Origin: Paratinospora sagittata
Lineage: Eukaryota; Streptophyta; Magnoliopsida; Ranunculales; Menispermaceae
Length of the DNA stretch: 64,000 nucleotides
Assembly (NCBI GenBank): GCA_035771175.1
Contig: CM069612.1
Location: 32,033,341-32,097,340 of the forward strand
Reading direction: 5' to 3'
Under the pieces are notes generated by a model. That model saw only the letters and a program-made list of their open reading frames with translations, was not told the origin of the DNA and did not search any database. A program made the translations under genes and the position numbers. This document shows, piece by piece, positions 24,168 to 36,200 of this stretch (position 1 is the first letter of the stretch; each line of letters starts with the position of its first letter).

Positions 24168-24591
24168 TTTGCATTGTAATTTCCATGCCATCAATGTAAC
24201 ATTAGTCTTTTTGTTTTGTTTTATTTTTATTTTTTTTTCACTTCCGAAAAATGTAACACTTGAGGGAGCCAACAACCAAGTAACCCCTCTTACCATTAAA
24301 TAAGAAGTAAATAAATCCTTTGGACCATTAGATAAGTGGACTTTTATGACAACAAATAAGAATAGCATGCTTGCTATAAAGCAAATACCTCTTAAAGATG
24401 GTGTGCCGCTTTTGCTAAAAATACCAAAACTATATATTATTTATTATTGCTCAACTAAAAATTACATTTAGCTTAAGAACAATGAATAAGGACATTTTTG
24501 TAAAAAGCCAAGGCTAATTAAAAGGTCACGTCCGTTGCCCCAACTAAAAAGCCTACCTACAACGTGTGTGATCTCTACTCACTTCTTTAGA
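24168..24591. other. Spacer between two solo LTRs
   Basis: About 420 bp of AT-rich sequence lies between the duplication flanks of the two solo LTRs. I see no gene, RNA or repeat in it. Confidence 0.5.
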
Positions 24592-25179
24592 AAACCTGTT
24601 AACCTATATGGTTCATCCTTAGCATATCTCTAACAAAGTATACTTGATGAAGTATATTTTGATGATCACAAACAAAGTATTTTTTAGTGCTAACGAACAT
24701 TTTTCAAGAACTTATATCTGCACCAAAGGAAAAGCAAAAAGCCAAGGAGCGACTCGATCAAGGAAATCAAAGCTTACATCCAATGATCAAGCTTGTTTCA
24801 ACTAACGGACTTCAACGATCACATCATGATAGACGTTTCGATAAAGCTTCAAGACTATATCTCTCGATCAACGTTCAAGTCATTCAACTCCGAATTACTC
24901 TTATTGAAGATCTCATAATGAAGAGTTGGATTTAACGGTTATGAGAAAAGAGAAATACACAAAGTATTTAAGATATATCTTTCTCTAATCGTTATTGGTC
25001 AAAATGTTTTTCAAAACCATGCATATATCATTTCATATGTTTTCTAAATCTGCATGTTTTGATGTCTTAACTATATTTCAAGAAATTTAATACTATATAT
25101 TTAATTTGAAATATATCGAGTTTTTATTCGCATTTATCAAATATTTTATCGCGAGTCAAAACTGTTTTCAAAGAGTCTT

Positions 25180-25835
25180 TCATGACGCTAATGAAATAGC
25201 AGCGCTCTCCTGAACTTGTTAAGTCAGGACGTTGATAGGTCATTAGGATGTTGATAACATTCAAGGTTGAAATGAACTAATTAATCAGGACGCTTACTTG
25301 TATAATAGCGGTCTTATATATTAGTCAACCTCTGCAGTTGTCAGGAAGCTGACTCAGCATCAGGTCACTGAAAAATCTTTTAAAAGTTCTTCAAAGAATG
25401 TTTCTTTGAGGACGCTGATGGTTATAAGTTGATTAAACTATCAGGAAGCTTTTTGGATAGGAGCGCCCTCACCTTTGAAAATCAACTGAATAACTTTCAG
25501 GATGCTGATTGTCCTTCAGCGTGTTTTTAAATGTCTTAACTTGTAGGACGCTTACATAGTAGTAGCGCCCTCATGTTATGATTTTATCTAGTAGGACGCT
25601 CACGTAATGTAGCGCCCTCATGTTTTGTTTTTTGTTTTAAAAGCATGACGCTTACTCGGATAGTAGCGCCCTCATGCACTTAATAGTTTTAAAACATAGC
25701 AAGACGCTAACTGTGCATTAGCGCCCTCAAGGTTTAAGTTGTCTAAAGTCATAAGTAAGTCAGGAAGCTTATGAGTTAGTAGCGCCCTCACTTAAGTGTT
25801 CAACATGACGCTTAGACGTAATAAGCGCCTTCAAG
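25180..25835 (+). repeat. ACGCT / AGCGCCCTC repeat field in Copia LTR
   Basis: About a dozen degenerate units of 45-75 bp each pair (A/T)GACGCT with TAGCGCCCTCA some 15-20 bases later (for example near 25552, 25593, 25647, 25702, 25805). The two half-motifs are partly inverted (GACGCT / AGCGCC). Confidence 0.8.
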
Positions 25836-26919
25836 GAACAAACGACAAAGTTGATATTATGCGTTAGGACACTAATTATGGAATCAGGATGCTAATTCAA
25901 CTACCGTCACTGTTCGAATGAGTACACCACGTCAGTTTACTTTTTCAGAACAGACACTTGCACAGAGTCCTTTTTAGACTTATCAGAGTCCCTTTTTGAT
26001 ACATGAAAAAAGTTCTTCTAAAGTTTTTCTGTTTCATGAAATCTGAAAAGAACCAGAATGTTAGTGAAAATCGCAGTTGCTATTTTTATATAACATTCTA
26101 GCCGTTGTGTGAAAACGTTCACATTATTTGAACTTCAAATGTCTAACGGCTATATCCCACTAAGTCTATAATACCAACACTTAGGACCAAATAACTTGCC
26201 AATCACTTTGTGTTGTGCCAATACTTTTGAAAGTTAGTTTGAGTCAAAAATGAATTTTATTTTCTAATCTTTCAAAGTATTTTCAATGATACCTATTCGA
26301 TTTTCATATTGAGTTTCAAATATATTTCTATCTTTGAAAATCTGTTTTTATATTGGTACCAACTCAAATTCTAAGCACTGATTCACATTTGGTATCATTC
26401 TTGCTGATGACAGAATTTGAGAAATAGTTCAAGATATATAGTTGTATTTGATTTCATATTTTAAGTATTGTATTAAACTATATCAGAAGTAGCGTTAAAC
26501 TACTGATCATTGAACCAGACGTTTTCATACTTATACTTTATATTTATTTTGAAAACTGTCCATGTCTTTGATTTACACCAGTCCTTAGTTTTATACGTCA
26601 ATGTTTTATTAGTATTATATTGTCTTCGAAGAAGCTTTGATTCTCATATCATATCATTCATGCTTTCCAAAACTGCACTTAAGCAATACCGAATATTGAA
26701 AGGTAAAGGACTGAAGGTGTATTTCAACTTAGCATTACCTATTTTACATTTCATATCTTTGTAATGCTATGTATTGTGCTAAATGTAAAGTGTTCTATTG
26801 CGTTAGAACCACCCAACATCTTAGTGTTGTAATGCTGGTGTGTTTCTGGAATTGAAACAATCAGGACAAGTGAAGGTAGTTCCCTTGATGATTTCAAGAT
26901 TGAAATCAGGTAAGTTATC

Positions 26920-27350
26920 TCGTAGCCTTTAAAAGAAAAAATGGTTCATCATCATCCAGTAAAAGGGTAGGTGTGTCCTTAACCTTAAAAAAGATAGGTT
27001 ATCTCTCAGCCTTTAAAAGAGAAATCGGTTCGTCCTCATCCCGTAAAAGGGTAGGTGCGTCTTCAACCTGTAAGAGGATAGGTTATCTCTTAACTTATAG
27101 AAGAGAAACGATTGTTCCTTATCTCGCAAAAGGATCATGGTTCTTCCTTAGCCAGTAAAAGGAACATGAGTTTCTCCTCATCCATGAAAAAAGAAATATG
27201 GCTCTTTCTTAGCCAATAAAAAGAACATGGGTTTCTCCTCATCCAGGAAAAAAAAAATTTGGTTCTTCTTTAGCCAGTAAAAGGAACATGAATTTTTCCT
27301 AATCCCGAAAAAAAGAAAATAGTTTATCCTTAGCCCATGAAAGAATATGT
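26920..27350 (+). repeat. Degenerate ~30-45 bp repeats in Copia LTR
   Basis: Repeated phrases such as CCTTTAAAAGAGAAATCGGTT, CCAGTAAAAGGAACATG and TTTCTCCTCATCC recur about ten times between the repeat field above and the R/U5 region. Units partly fold on themselves. The short open frames here are by-products of the repeat. Confidence 0.75.
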
Positions 27351-27632
27351 TTGCCTTTAACCTGTAAAAAGACAATTGTAACGGTTTGGTTCTCACCCCT
27401 AAGAGAATCAGTTAGTGGATTGAGTAAATCCTAATCGGGAGATTAAGTAGTAGTAGACGTAGGCTTGGTCGAACCACTATAAATCTGTGTGTCAAACGTT
27501 TGCATTTTAGTCTGTATTCTAATTTGCATTATGTTCCAATTAACTTATGTAAATCACTTAAGTTATTGGAAGACCTTTTTAAAATTGACCATTGCATCCA
27601 ATTCACCCTCTCTTGGGTGGACCAACAAAACC

Positions 27633-28285
27633 GTCTCAAACCCATCCTTTTTTTTTTCTTTTTTTTGGCACTTTTTGTTCATATAGAATTACTCACGTCT
27701 CAAATTTTCTATTCAGCTCTTTTTTCTTTCTTTTTTTTGATAAATTTCAATTTAAATCTTTTTTATTTACGTGGAGCGCATATATATATATATGAAGATT
27801 ATAACAATTCCCACTAATGTAGGTAAAAGTGTTCTTGACCACCATACCAAAAATTCATTCCCAAAGCAAGCTTCATCGAGATTTACCTTTTTTTCATTAA
27901 CCAAATGATATTCTAATGTAAAAAAAAAAAAAATGCTATTATTTGGTTACTTAAATCAATATTTCTATCACAAATTCTGTTAGATATGTGTGTGAACTAA
28001 AATTATTATCTTATATTGGATATAAACAAATTTATCAAATAAAATATAAATTAAAATCTCACTTTCACTAATTTTAATTTTTTTTTTTTTGGAATATAAC
28101 CCGACACGAAATGTACAGGTGGTTAGGTTTAAGAGAACATTCAATAGGTGGTATCTTCGACCAAGTAACTGCACACATATCAAACTTGTAGAAGAAAAAG
28201 ATAAAGACAAGAAAAGGATTGCTACTTTATTTGATTAAAATCACTTAGGTTCTTGCATCTAACAAGGAAAAAAAATGATGGAGGG
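27633..28285. other. AT-rich spacer
   Basis: This stretch is rich in poly-T (27649-27665, 27730-27740) and poly-A (27918-27932) runs. No gene or structured element was identified. Confidence 0.5.
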
Positions 28286-28300
28286 ACTTAGTGCCATATT

Positions 28301-28515
28301 TTTTATTTATTTTTATTATTATCGGGATTTTGGCGTTCAAGTGATGTCATTTTTTTACTTTGCGACGAGACTAATCTATATAGACTGGAGGTAATTATCG
28401 GATGTTGAAACGGGGACCTCTTCTAATAAAATTTTTTGTATTTATAAATATTTGAAATCGAGACCTCTTGCTTAAGCGATCAGGGCCTTTCCACCTCAGT
28501 CAATTCTCGTTGGTA
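28301..28515 (-). mobile_element. SINE with 15-bp target duplication
   Basis: Read on the minus strand, the element starts ACCAACGAGAATTGACTGAGG (A-box region). It continues with GAGGTCTCGATTTCAAA (B-box-like), carries a GATTAGTCTCGTC module near its 3' part, and ends in an A-rich tail at 28301-28320. ACTTAGTGCCATATT occurs exactly at both sides (28286-28300 and 28516-28530). These four signs together define a retroposed SINE. Confidence 0.88.
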
Positions 28516-28625
28516 ACTTAGTGCCATATTCAACTAGTATAATTGTGTGCTCAAATTCTTTATAGATCATAGCCACATGGATCACTAGATAATAATAATG
28601 TTACAAGATTCAACTTAACTCAAGT

Positions 28626-28795
28626 AAATTTTTTTTTTTTTTTTGGTTTCTCATACAATATCTACATTTTTTGGACGTGACTAATCCATATTCAAGCATT
28701 ATAGGGGCATTAGACAACTTTTTCTAAGTGGACGAGACTAAGACGGACGGGCATGACTTTCGATCCTGATACCCTTATCCTTCAATGATTTTTAG
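28626..28795 (-). mobile_element. SINE-like fragment
   Basis: On the minus strand it shows a B-box-like GGATCGAAAGTC, a GGATTAGTCACGTC module shared with the SINE at 28301-28515, and a poly-A tail at 28629-28644. The 5' end and target duplication are not resolved, so it may be truncated. Confidence 0.5.
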
Positions 28796-28799
28796 TATA

Positions 28800-29900
28800 G
28801 ATTTTTGACCATCGATGTTAAACTATATTGAATAAATAAATCTTTTCTCAACTATATAAGACTAATTACAAATTTATTTCCACTACTCTGTTTTATTAAG
28901 TGCTAACTTGACATTCAGACGTCGTAGCCTTGTACAAGACGAAACCATCCATGTAATATGGTTTCTGAGCATGTGTCCTATGTTAAGTTCTTTTAGATAA
29001 TAATAGTCTATAATTAAACAAGTGAGAAGTAAGAAAGAAGATATAAATATATCTTTATTTATTCATTTAGTCTATTCAGTTGGAATATGGGTCAGGGAGT
29101 CTACACCATTAGACTAGCCGTCACTGCAATAATAACATTTTGTTTTTTTCTTAGAATCATTCAACAATAACACTTGGGTCTTGCTAAGGGGTCAGACTTC
29201 CGCGTATCCTTTACCAATAATAATGCTTCTTGTCAAAGGTGTTAGGGCTCCATTGGGCCAAGGCTTCCATTAATTAAATTAATACATTAATTAAATTGAT
29301 AAACTAAAGTCTAAATACTTGGCTCACTATACATTTTTTTAATCTTTTTTTAAGAAAAAGATAATATAAATTAAAGGTAGACAGGCCTCTTTTTAAAAAA
29401 GTGAGGGAAGAGAATATTTCAAAAACGTACGTAAAATTGAACATAAACTAAGGAATAAATTGTAGTAATTAATGTCGTGATCATCATTTTACTATGGTTG
29501 TATGATACCATACCATAGTTTTTTTTGGTCATTTAATATTATCATGTTCTATAAATAAAACTATGATATGGTATCATACAACCATACTACAACGATGGTT
29601 GTATAGATCATCCAAGTTACTAGCAATTATAAGTTACTTAGTTCCACCCCAAACCAACAAGATGTATATATTTTTTTTGTTGGTAGCCCAGTAATTCTTA
29701 GGTCATCTTCTTTCGCGCACTATAGAAATTGGTAGGTTCTCATGGTGGTGGGTGAGTTTCTTTATCTATGGACCATGACACAAGGGCTTGCGCCTCCAGT
29801 AAGATTGTGTCACTTTATCTTATTGTATTGAGATTTCAAAGTTCTACCATTAAAAATAGCAGTCTAAGTTGTTGTTTGGCACAATGCTAAGAGTTGTGGC
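28800..29900. other. Spacer with a foldback repeat
   Basis: No gene is seen. The main structure is an inverted repeat: ACTATGGTTGTATGATACCA starts at 29491 and its complement ends at 29586. The arms are about 32 bp around a 34-bp centre, with another partial arm (GATGGTTGTAT) at 29594-29604. It looks like a small MITE; no target duplication was identified. Confidence 0.5.
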
Positions 29901-29929
29901 ACAACAAATTTTACCAAACCTAGTAGACA

Positions 29930-31440
29930 GAGCATTTGGGAGATCCACGTTTGCGTTAGAAAAAACACAATTTCGTGTATTTTTGATGAGTTGAGTTTTA
30001 TACATAGTATTTTGTAGGAATTTTATTAGGTTTTTGGATATATTTTATCAATTTCTAAGTATTTTTGGCATATTTTACATATTTAGTGTTTTAGGTGCAT
30101 TTAGGAAAATAAATATAATTTTTAGGAATTTTTTCTAAAATTATTAGTTGCATTTGGATAATAGCATGTTCATTTTCTATCGTTGTCCATAGTTTCTTGT
30201 TAATTGTTAATATTTTATTAGTTGGTTGATTTACTTACTTACGGTTGTTTTATTTTGTAGGTAATAAAAATTTGAAAGTGTTATGAATCGAGGCCCAAAT
30301 AATGGTGAAAAGTGACCAAAATCATGTAAGAAAAGTGTACAAGAAAGTGCGAAAGAATAAAAAAAAATAGGAGGGCAAATGTGTCTAAGTAGTGCACTTG
30401 TGTCGTTCTGGGCATTGCAACGCTACCCCCTCGAGCGTTGCAGCGCTACCACACTTTTTTGGGTTGCAAGTATGTGAGTTTGGACATTTTTGAAAATTCA
30501 ACTCTGAAGTGAAATATGACATATTATATATCAAATTTTAGGGTTTTTGAGGGGGGGTCAGGGAAAAAGACGACTAGGTTGCTGGTAAAACGAAGATCGG
30601 CTTCAGAAGCGAATAGGATTAAAGAATTACAGTATTTCTAGCATATTTAGAAGATATTTTCAATGTTTTCTATCTTGTTTTGTATTTTATTCTTCAAAAC
30701 CATGAACTAAATTCTTATTATAGAGAATAAATGGTTCTTAGTTTGACTTTAATGGGTTAATTGTGATATTTGTTCATTGTTAATGCAATTTTCTATGGTT
30801 TATTCATAATTTTTTGTACTCAATGCTTTTGGTTTACTGATCATGAATCGAATGAACATAAATCTAAGGGGTAGTACTCGAGAGAAGATTCTTTAGATTG
30901 GAAAGTGAGATTTATGACTTGAGATTGCTATAGAATCAAGAGGTTTATAGGATCTTATGAGATAATTGAGAAATCCCTATAACTTATTACATAATTGGGA
31001 ATAAGGTCTTTATCGAGAGGTCGAGATTAAACCCCACTTATAGGTTTTGATTCGACACTCGAAAGAAGGGATTGATAACCCTTGGATTCGATTTATAAAC
31101 TTAGAAATTGAATTTAACCATGAATGATCCCAATTAGTTTTGATTTGCAAACTAACTAAAGTTGATTCTCTAGATCATTTTTATTATTAAATTTTCTTTA
31201 CATTTTACTGATTACATTCAATTTTAATTTTCAGCACCTTTATTCTACTAAAATCTTTTTTTGATCGTCTAAATAAAATTCTAAATCTATGAGTTGGTAA
31301 TTAAAAAAAAGTAATAATTCTCTGTGAACGATACACAATCTAATCAGATTATTACTACATCGTTGACGCTGTATACTTGCAGTAGATTACGAACAATTTT
31401 ATTGAAGCAAGCTCTCCCCTACTTCCGTGTTTATGAATTG
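29930..31440. other. Possible LTR-like non-coding block, borders unresolved
   Basis: Several features recall plant Gypsy LTRs: a start region with GTGTATTTTTGATGAGTTGAG, internal GC-rich repeats CGCTACCCCCTCGAGCGTTGCAG near 30420, and an end region with CTCTGTGAACGATAC..TCGTTGACGCTGTATACTTG (31320-31380). I could not find matching 5-bp flanks, so this remains a suggestion. Confidence 0.3.
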
Positions 31441-32640
31441 TGGCCAATATCCTAAGACCTTGTTTGGGTGCATTGTAGAAACCCTGTTACCGTGGGAAAT
31501 CAAAGAAAATGCAAGATTGACACATTTGACAAACTAATATCGCCACTACATTTTAATTTCTAATGTAATTTTTGGACATTTTTATAAAGCACCCTCCTCT
31601 TACTTTTATGTTTGCCGTTAACGTTTTGAAAAAAATACTTTTTGCCCCAAATGGAATCGGTCTCCCAAACAAGTCACGCGTCTCTTACCTAACGAGAGGT
31701 GCTTCTTTCACCCACAGGTTTGTACACAGTAGTAGAGGGATTCGATGAACTTATTGGCCCCCTGCTCAAATTTGACCTTCCTTTTTCATTCATCCAATTA
31801 TTTATATTCTCACGTAATTTGGGGAATGATGAATGAACATTACTAGCCGCCCCTCATCGAATTATATATGTTGGTAGAGTCAATTATTCTCTAATTAACT
31901 TGTGTATAGAAAATTATTGTTTTGTACGTTTTCCATTGTCTGCAAGCATTATTGAACATCTGATTCAATGATTTGACCTATAATATAAAAGTTTTGATAT
32001 TTTAAATCCAAAAAATATATTAATTTCAATCATTTTCAAAGGGATTATACAATTTGAGAGAGTTAAGTTAATTGACTGGCGCTTTGGATATATTCCTTTT
32101 GATCTTATCTAGCTGATGGAATTATTCTATAAGAATTGAATGAAATTATGTCAAGTAGTTATTAATAGAAAAGATAAATATCAAATATTTTTATTTAATG
32201 TATTTTTTCAATTTTAAAACTAAAAACAAAAAAAAATTAAATTGTAAGTATACAAAATAAATATAATATTATGTATAAGGAGAAACTCATAAATTATTAT
32301 AGCCTAGGATTAATTATTTAGGAATTCTTTGACATAAAAAAAGTACTAACAATTTAACAAATAATATTTTATACTATGATATATATTATGTATTACTATT
32401 CATTATGTCACGCCTTACGTAGTATTCCACCATGGATGGTGTGAATAAGAACTCTCTACTTTTTGTCTCTTTGGTGTATGTGACGCCACGACTTTGGATC
32501 CTCTCTCCCCCAACCCGTCGGCTCCGGAACTACCATTCAACCAATTTCTACTCAAAATTCAAAAAGATTATACATTGCAAATAATTTTCACTCTCACTTT
32601 TCCATAGCAATAGCACCACCTCTTTGTTCCTCTGCTCTCT
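31441..32640. other. Upstream spacer of serine acetyltransferase gene
   Basis: AT-rich sequence without ORFs or repeats of note. TGTGACGCCACG (32479-32490) is a TGACG-type motif 160 bp upstream of the TATA box, of unknown relevance. Confidence 0.45.
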
Positions 32641-32642
32641 CT

Positions 32643-32652
32643 CTCTATATAT
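32643..32652 (+). promoter_or_regulatory. TATA box of serine acetyltransferase gene
   Basis: CTCTATATATATG after a CT-rich run lies 94-103 bp before the chosen start codon. It supports transcription beginning near 32675, downstream of the alternative ATG at 32653. Confidence 0.55.
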
Positions 32653-32745
32653 ATGTATGTATATGTGTGTGGCTATGACACAATTTTAATCGTACATAAC
32701 CTTAATAAGTCAATTTCATCTCTTCAACCTCTGTTTTCAAACACC

Positions 32746-33750
32746 ATGGCAGCTTGCATCCACAACTCAAGAACAAAGCCCATCATCACAAATCCATCTG
32801 AACCAGATGATTCTCTCTTCAAATACCTCGACTTCTCAAGACCCACTTTCTCTAATCTCGTTTCATGTTCTCCTAGCTATGATTCTACACCTATTTTTTC
32901 TACCACCCATTTTGAAGATGATGAAGAAGAAGAAGAAGAAGATGATTTATGGTTGAAAATGGTAGAAGAAGCTGAGATTGATGCCCAACAAGAGCCTATC
33001 TTGTTCAACTACTATTTCGATTCGATTATGTCCAAAGAGTCATTAGAGCACGCTTTGGCCAATCAATTAGCTGCCAAACTTGGTAATTCACATCTTCCAA
33101 ACTCAATTCTATCAGAAATCTTTATGGGCGTCTTCAAGGAGGATTTGAAAATCAAGAGAGCCATCAGAGATGATCTCAAAGCAGTGAAAGAAAGAGACCC
33201 TGCTTGTATCAGCTTTGTTCATTGCATTCTAAATTTCAAAGGGTTCTTGGCATGTCAAGCTCATAGAGTGGCACACAAGCTATGGTCACAAGGGAGGAAA
33301 ACTCTGGCTTTGTTAATACAGAACAGAGTTTCCGAGGTCTTTGCTGTTGATATCCATCCCGGAGCAAAGATTGGTTCCGGGATCTTATTTGATCACGCGA
33401 CCGGAGTTGTGATTGGAGAAACGGCGGTGATTGGAAACAATGTGTCTATATTACACGGTGTGACATTGGGAGGAACAGGTAAGGATTCAGGGGACAGGCA
33501 TCCTAAGATTGGTGATGGAGTGTTGATAGGAGCAACAGCTAAAATTTTGGGGAATGTAAGGATTGGAGAAGGGGCTAAAATTGGAGCAGGGTCAGTGGTG
33601 TTGAAGGATGTTCCTGCAAGAACAACGGCAGTTGGGAATCCGGCAAGATTGGTTGGAGGTAAAGAAAAACCAGTAAAGTTGGATAAATTGCCTAGTTTCA
33701 CTATGGATCACACATCTTTTATAAATGAGTGGTCTGATTATGTGATTTGA
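32746..33750 (+). CDS. SERAT: Serine acetyltransferase (cysteine biosynthesis)
   Basis: Transfers acetyl from acetyl-CoA to serine, giving O-acetylserine for cysteine synthesis; plant enzymes bind O-acetylserine(thiol)lyase in the cysteine synthase complex. One uninterrupted frame of 334 codons. The ATG at 32746 sits in ACACCATGGC; an in-frame ATG at 32653 would overlap the TATA region and add 31 unlike residues. The N-terminal 75 residues are poorly conserved, with an acidic [10 protein letters not shown] run. The family alpha-helical domain spans about 75-190, with DPAC at 151-154. The left-handed beta-helix of hexapeptide repeats runs from about 200 to 290. Catalytic-type residues are present: D216-H217 in DHATG and H237 in ILHGVTLGG. 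The C-terminus ends EWSDYVI, keeping the terminal Ile needed for partner binding. Intronless form and tail point to the SERAT1/SERAT2 groups rather than SERAT3. Subcellular location cannot be decided; no clear transit peptide is seen. Confidence 0.95.
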   Translation: MAACIHNSRTKPIITNPSEPDDSLFKYLDFSRPTFSNLVSCSPSYDSTPIFSTTHFEDDEEEEEEDDLWLKMVEEAEIDAQQEPILFNYYFDSIMSKESLEHALANQLAAKLGNSHLPNSILSEIFMGVFKEDLKIKRAIRDDLKAVKERDPACISFVHCILNFKGFLACQAHRVAHKLWSQGRKTLALLIQNRVSEVFAVDIHPGAKIGSGILFDHATGVVIGETAVIGNNVSILHGVTLGGTGKDSGDRHPKIGDGVLIGATAKILGNVRIGEGAKIGAGSVVLKDVPARTTAVGNPARLVGGKEKPVKLDKLPSFTMDHTSFINEWSDYVI

Positions 33751-34593
33751 GGGAATTTGTCGTTGTTTTAGATCTTATTTTGTCACTTAAGATATTGATA
33801 TAGAGTTTTTATGTTGCTAAGAGAGAATTGATGTTATATTCTGAATTTAGGAGAATGGATTAACATAACATAGATTATAGCTTTTTTGTTGAAATTTTAC
33901 TTCTCTATTTTGCCTTTCTTGAGTTCTTTAGCTAGCACAGTTGCAGTTAACCAATATTTCCGAAACCTTTGTGCTCATGAACTCATTGAATTAAGTTGAA
34001 ACTCAGAAGGTAATGGCTGTTACATTTTAAGATTTCTGCAAGTGAAACATCTCTTATTAATTTGCTATATCGAGTTTTGGAATTTTTAAGCTCAACTTAC
34101 CTTGCAATTTCTATTTACCAAGAGAATATTTACTGAACATAATCTTAGCAACTTCTAGACATTGTTTGTGTTTGAATTTGATATGGTGATGTGGATGATA
34201 TAATCTTTTTCTGGAGTAAGTTAGATTCACATTCAAGCAACACCTATTCCCATTGGCAGATCAACCTTGGCTCTATCCGTCCATAGTGTAAACACCAGTA
34301 CCCATGAGTCATGACAATTAATGGAGAGGAAAATATGGTCTAAAATACATGCAGTCTCCATCTTTTATATCACATAACAAACATATTCAAGGGAACATTT
34401 TCGTGACGTGAACTTCTGCATAATAGCCGAGGAGAAAACCAAAGAGTACAAACAGTCAAAATCTAAAATAAAGAAAAAGCGAGTTCACACTAGCTACTTT
34501 ATCCCGCAAAACTTATGAGCTCTTGCATCTTGTATCATTTGTTTCAGTTTGAATCAGCAGCAGCATTCCCTCAACCAGGTTCCTCTAATATTC

Positions 34594-34602
<9 letters not shown>
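33751..34602. other. 3' flank of serine acetyltransferase and spacer
   Basis: The first 150-200 bases are presumably 3' untranslated region. No gene, RNA or repeat is evident in the remainder. Confidence 0.45.

Positions 34603-34671
<69 letters not shown>
34603..34671. repeat. (AT)n microsatellite, about 34 units
   Basis: A pure AT dinucleotide run of roughly 69 bases. It directly abuts the degenerate exon at 34680-34780. Confidence 0.95.
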
Positions 34672-34672
<1 letters not shown>

Positions 34673-34674
34673 CA

Positions 34675-36200
34675 CCGGTGAGAGTTTGAAGAAGTTGCTC
34701 GGCACACTTGTCACTCTCAGGTAAAGCTTCTTCGTCCGCAAGAGAGCCACAGTCTAACGTCCGATCATATTCCTGGAAGAAATATAGTGAACAGAGTAAG
34801 TTTTCTAGCTCTCAAGAAAGAGAGGGAACACTAAATCTTGACATAATAGGAAGAAGATAGAGGACTGAAAATGGAGAAACAGGCAGATATACCATATATT
34901 TCGACTTGGCATAGTGAGAAGTCAAACAAGATCAAAGTCCCACAACATGCCATTTGAACTGCCAGGAGTTGTTGCATCTCTGAAACTCTAATCCTAATAG
35001 TATAATAAGAATCATAAATAAAGCAAGTAGTGATCTGAATAATAGCCTTATGCCATTTAACGTTATCAAGAATGCGAAATTCAGTTTAGATAGAGGTTTG
35101 AGGTTTTTGAGAGAAAATATGTTATTTGAATTAAAAGCAACTTGTGGCTATCTAAAACCAAAGACACATAATTGGCGATATGCTTGCCGCATCCAAACCT
35201 TCTGCATGCTATATGTCTTATTTAAAAAGGTGGATTCTTCATGACAGAATAATTGACATGGAGAAGATGACTGCCATTTTCAGTTGTAACATATGATCAC
35301 TTGAAATGAGAATTATGAATCCTACTTCACATGTTAACAGTGTATGCGTACCAAAGAATTAGTGGCCTATTGTTCGATTGTCGGTGTCCTTGGTGAGCTA
35401 ATACTACCTCTACAACCTGCTTTTGAAGCAAATTAGTCTACTTTCACCTGTCCATAATACTAGTCAATACAAAAAGGGGTATACAAAGCAACAAACAAGA
35501 ATTGGTGACTTACATTTGGCAAAGCCAAACTTGTTCTGTTCGCCCACATTGATTGTCGACTCTTATTCTCCCTTCCCTCTACTCCAAGTTTATTTGGCTT
35601 TCAACCATCTCATCCTAGAAGGGCATTCAATGTTGTTGAGTTCCATGTGCATCTTCGATTTGGGAGTTTGCCTTCTTAGGAGCTTTGATTATTGGATCCT
35701 GTGAATAAAAGTCATGTACTGGTAGATCTTGTTCAGAAATGACTTCCTCTTTAGTAGAATGGATTAAACGTGTGGCCTACCCGCTGATAATCTTGACTCT
35801 TTATGATTTTCTCCTTCTACATTCTTTAATTAATATTGCAGAATCTTTCCTTTTCTTTTGAATTATGCACAAAATGATCAATTAATCAACCAATTACTGA
35901 CTGTATGAAAAAACAGGTACACTAAAGACTGAAACTAGACACCAATTGGAAGTAGAATCACACTCTAATAGGAACAATGTTCAATGCAAATTATTCAAAA
36001 GATTTCAATCTAATTGGTGTCTACCAATTACCAAGTAGGATTAATAACTGAACAAAACTACAGAAGAGAGTGTTACCTCTGCGAGAAATTTTGCAACACA
36101 TCGAAGCTGATCTTTAAGAGATCGAACCCGTTCTTGAAGAGCTGGGATAACTTATTTCTTCCCTTTGTTTCAGACATAAATCCTTCAGTTTCTCCACCTT
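34675..36200 (-). pseudogene. Two degenerate exons of an unrecognised gene
   Basis: On the minus strand a likely exon begins after a TTCCAG acceptor near 34774 and reads EYDRTLDCGSLADEEALPES, continuing DKCAEQLLQTLTGE, until the (AT)n run destroys it. About 1.3 kb upstream on the minus strand, 36194-36075, another stretch reads KLKDLCLKQREE in one frame and then PALQERVRSLKDQLRCVAKF in another, ending at AGAG|GTAACA, a donor-like site. The helical, charged character suggests a coiled-coil protein, but I do not recognise the family. The frame change inside the second exon and the repeat at the first suggest a dead gene fragment. It could instead be a live gene whose other exons I failed to find. 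Confidence 0.4.

Larger units (their letters stand above)
24597..27627 (+). mobile_element. Large solo LTR, Copia (SIRE/Maximus-like), duplication AAACC
   Basis: A 3031-bp unit begins TGTTAACC and ends GGTGGACCAACA. AAACC flanks it on both sides (24592-24596 and 27628-27632). Near the start is TTTTGATGATCACAAACAAAG (24657-24677), and near the end are GTAGACGTAGGC..CGAACCACTATAAA (27454-27484) and CCAATTCACCCTCTCTTGGG (27598-27617), all typical of large plant Copia LTRs of the SIRE/Maximus type (family knowledge). No coding domain is inside it. It contains two separate internal repeat fields, annotated below. Confidence 0.85.

Noticed and set aside
25180..25835. CRISPR-like array
   Set aside because: The repeats are degenerate, spacers vary and the setting is a plant Copia LTR with a target duplication; CRISPR arrays are not found in such genomes.
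29930..31440. A complete solo LTR with defined borders
   Set aside because: Terminal TG..CA pairs with matching 5-bp flanks could not be found, so only a low-confidence block is listed.
32653..32745. Longer N-terminus for serine acetyltransferase from the upstream in-frame ATG
   Set aside because: That ATG directly follows the TATA-like run, so it is probably not in the transcript; the ATG at 32746 has a better context and the added residues match no family member I recall.
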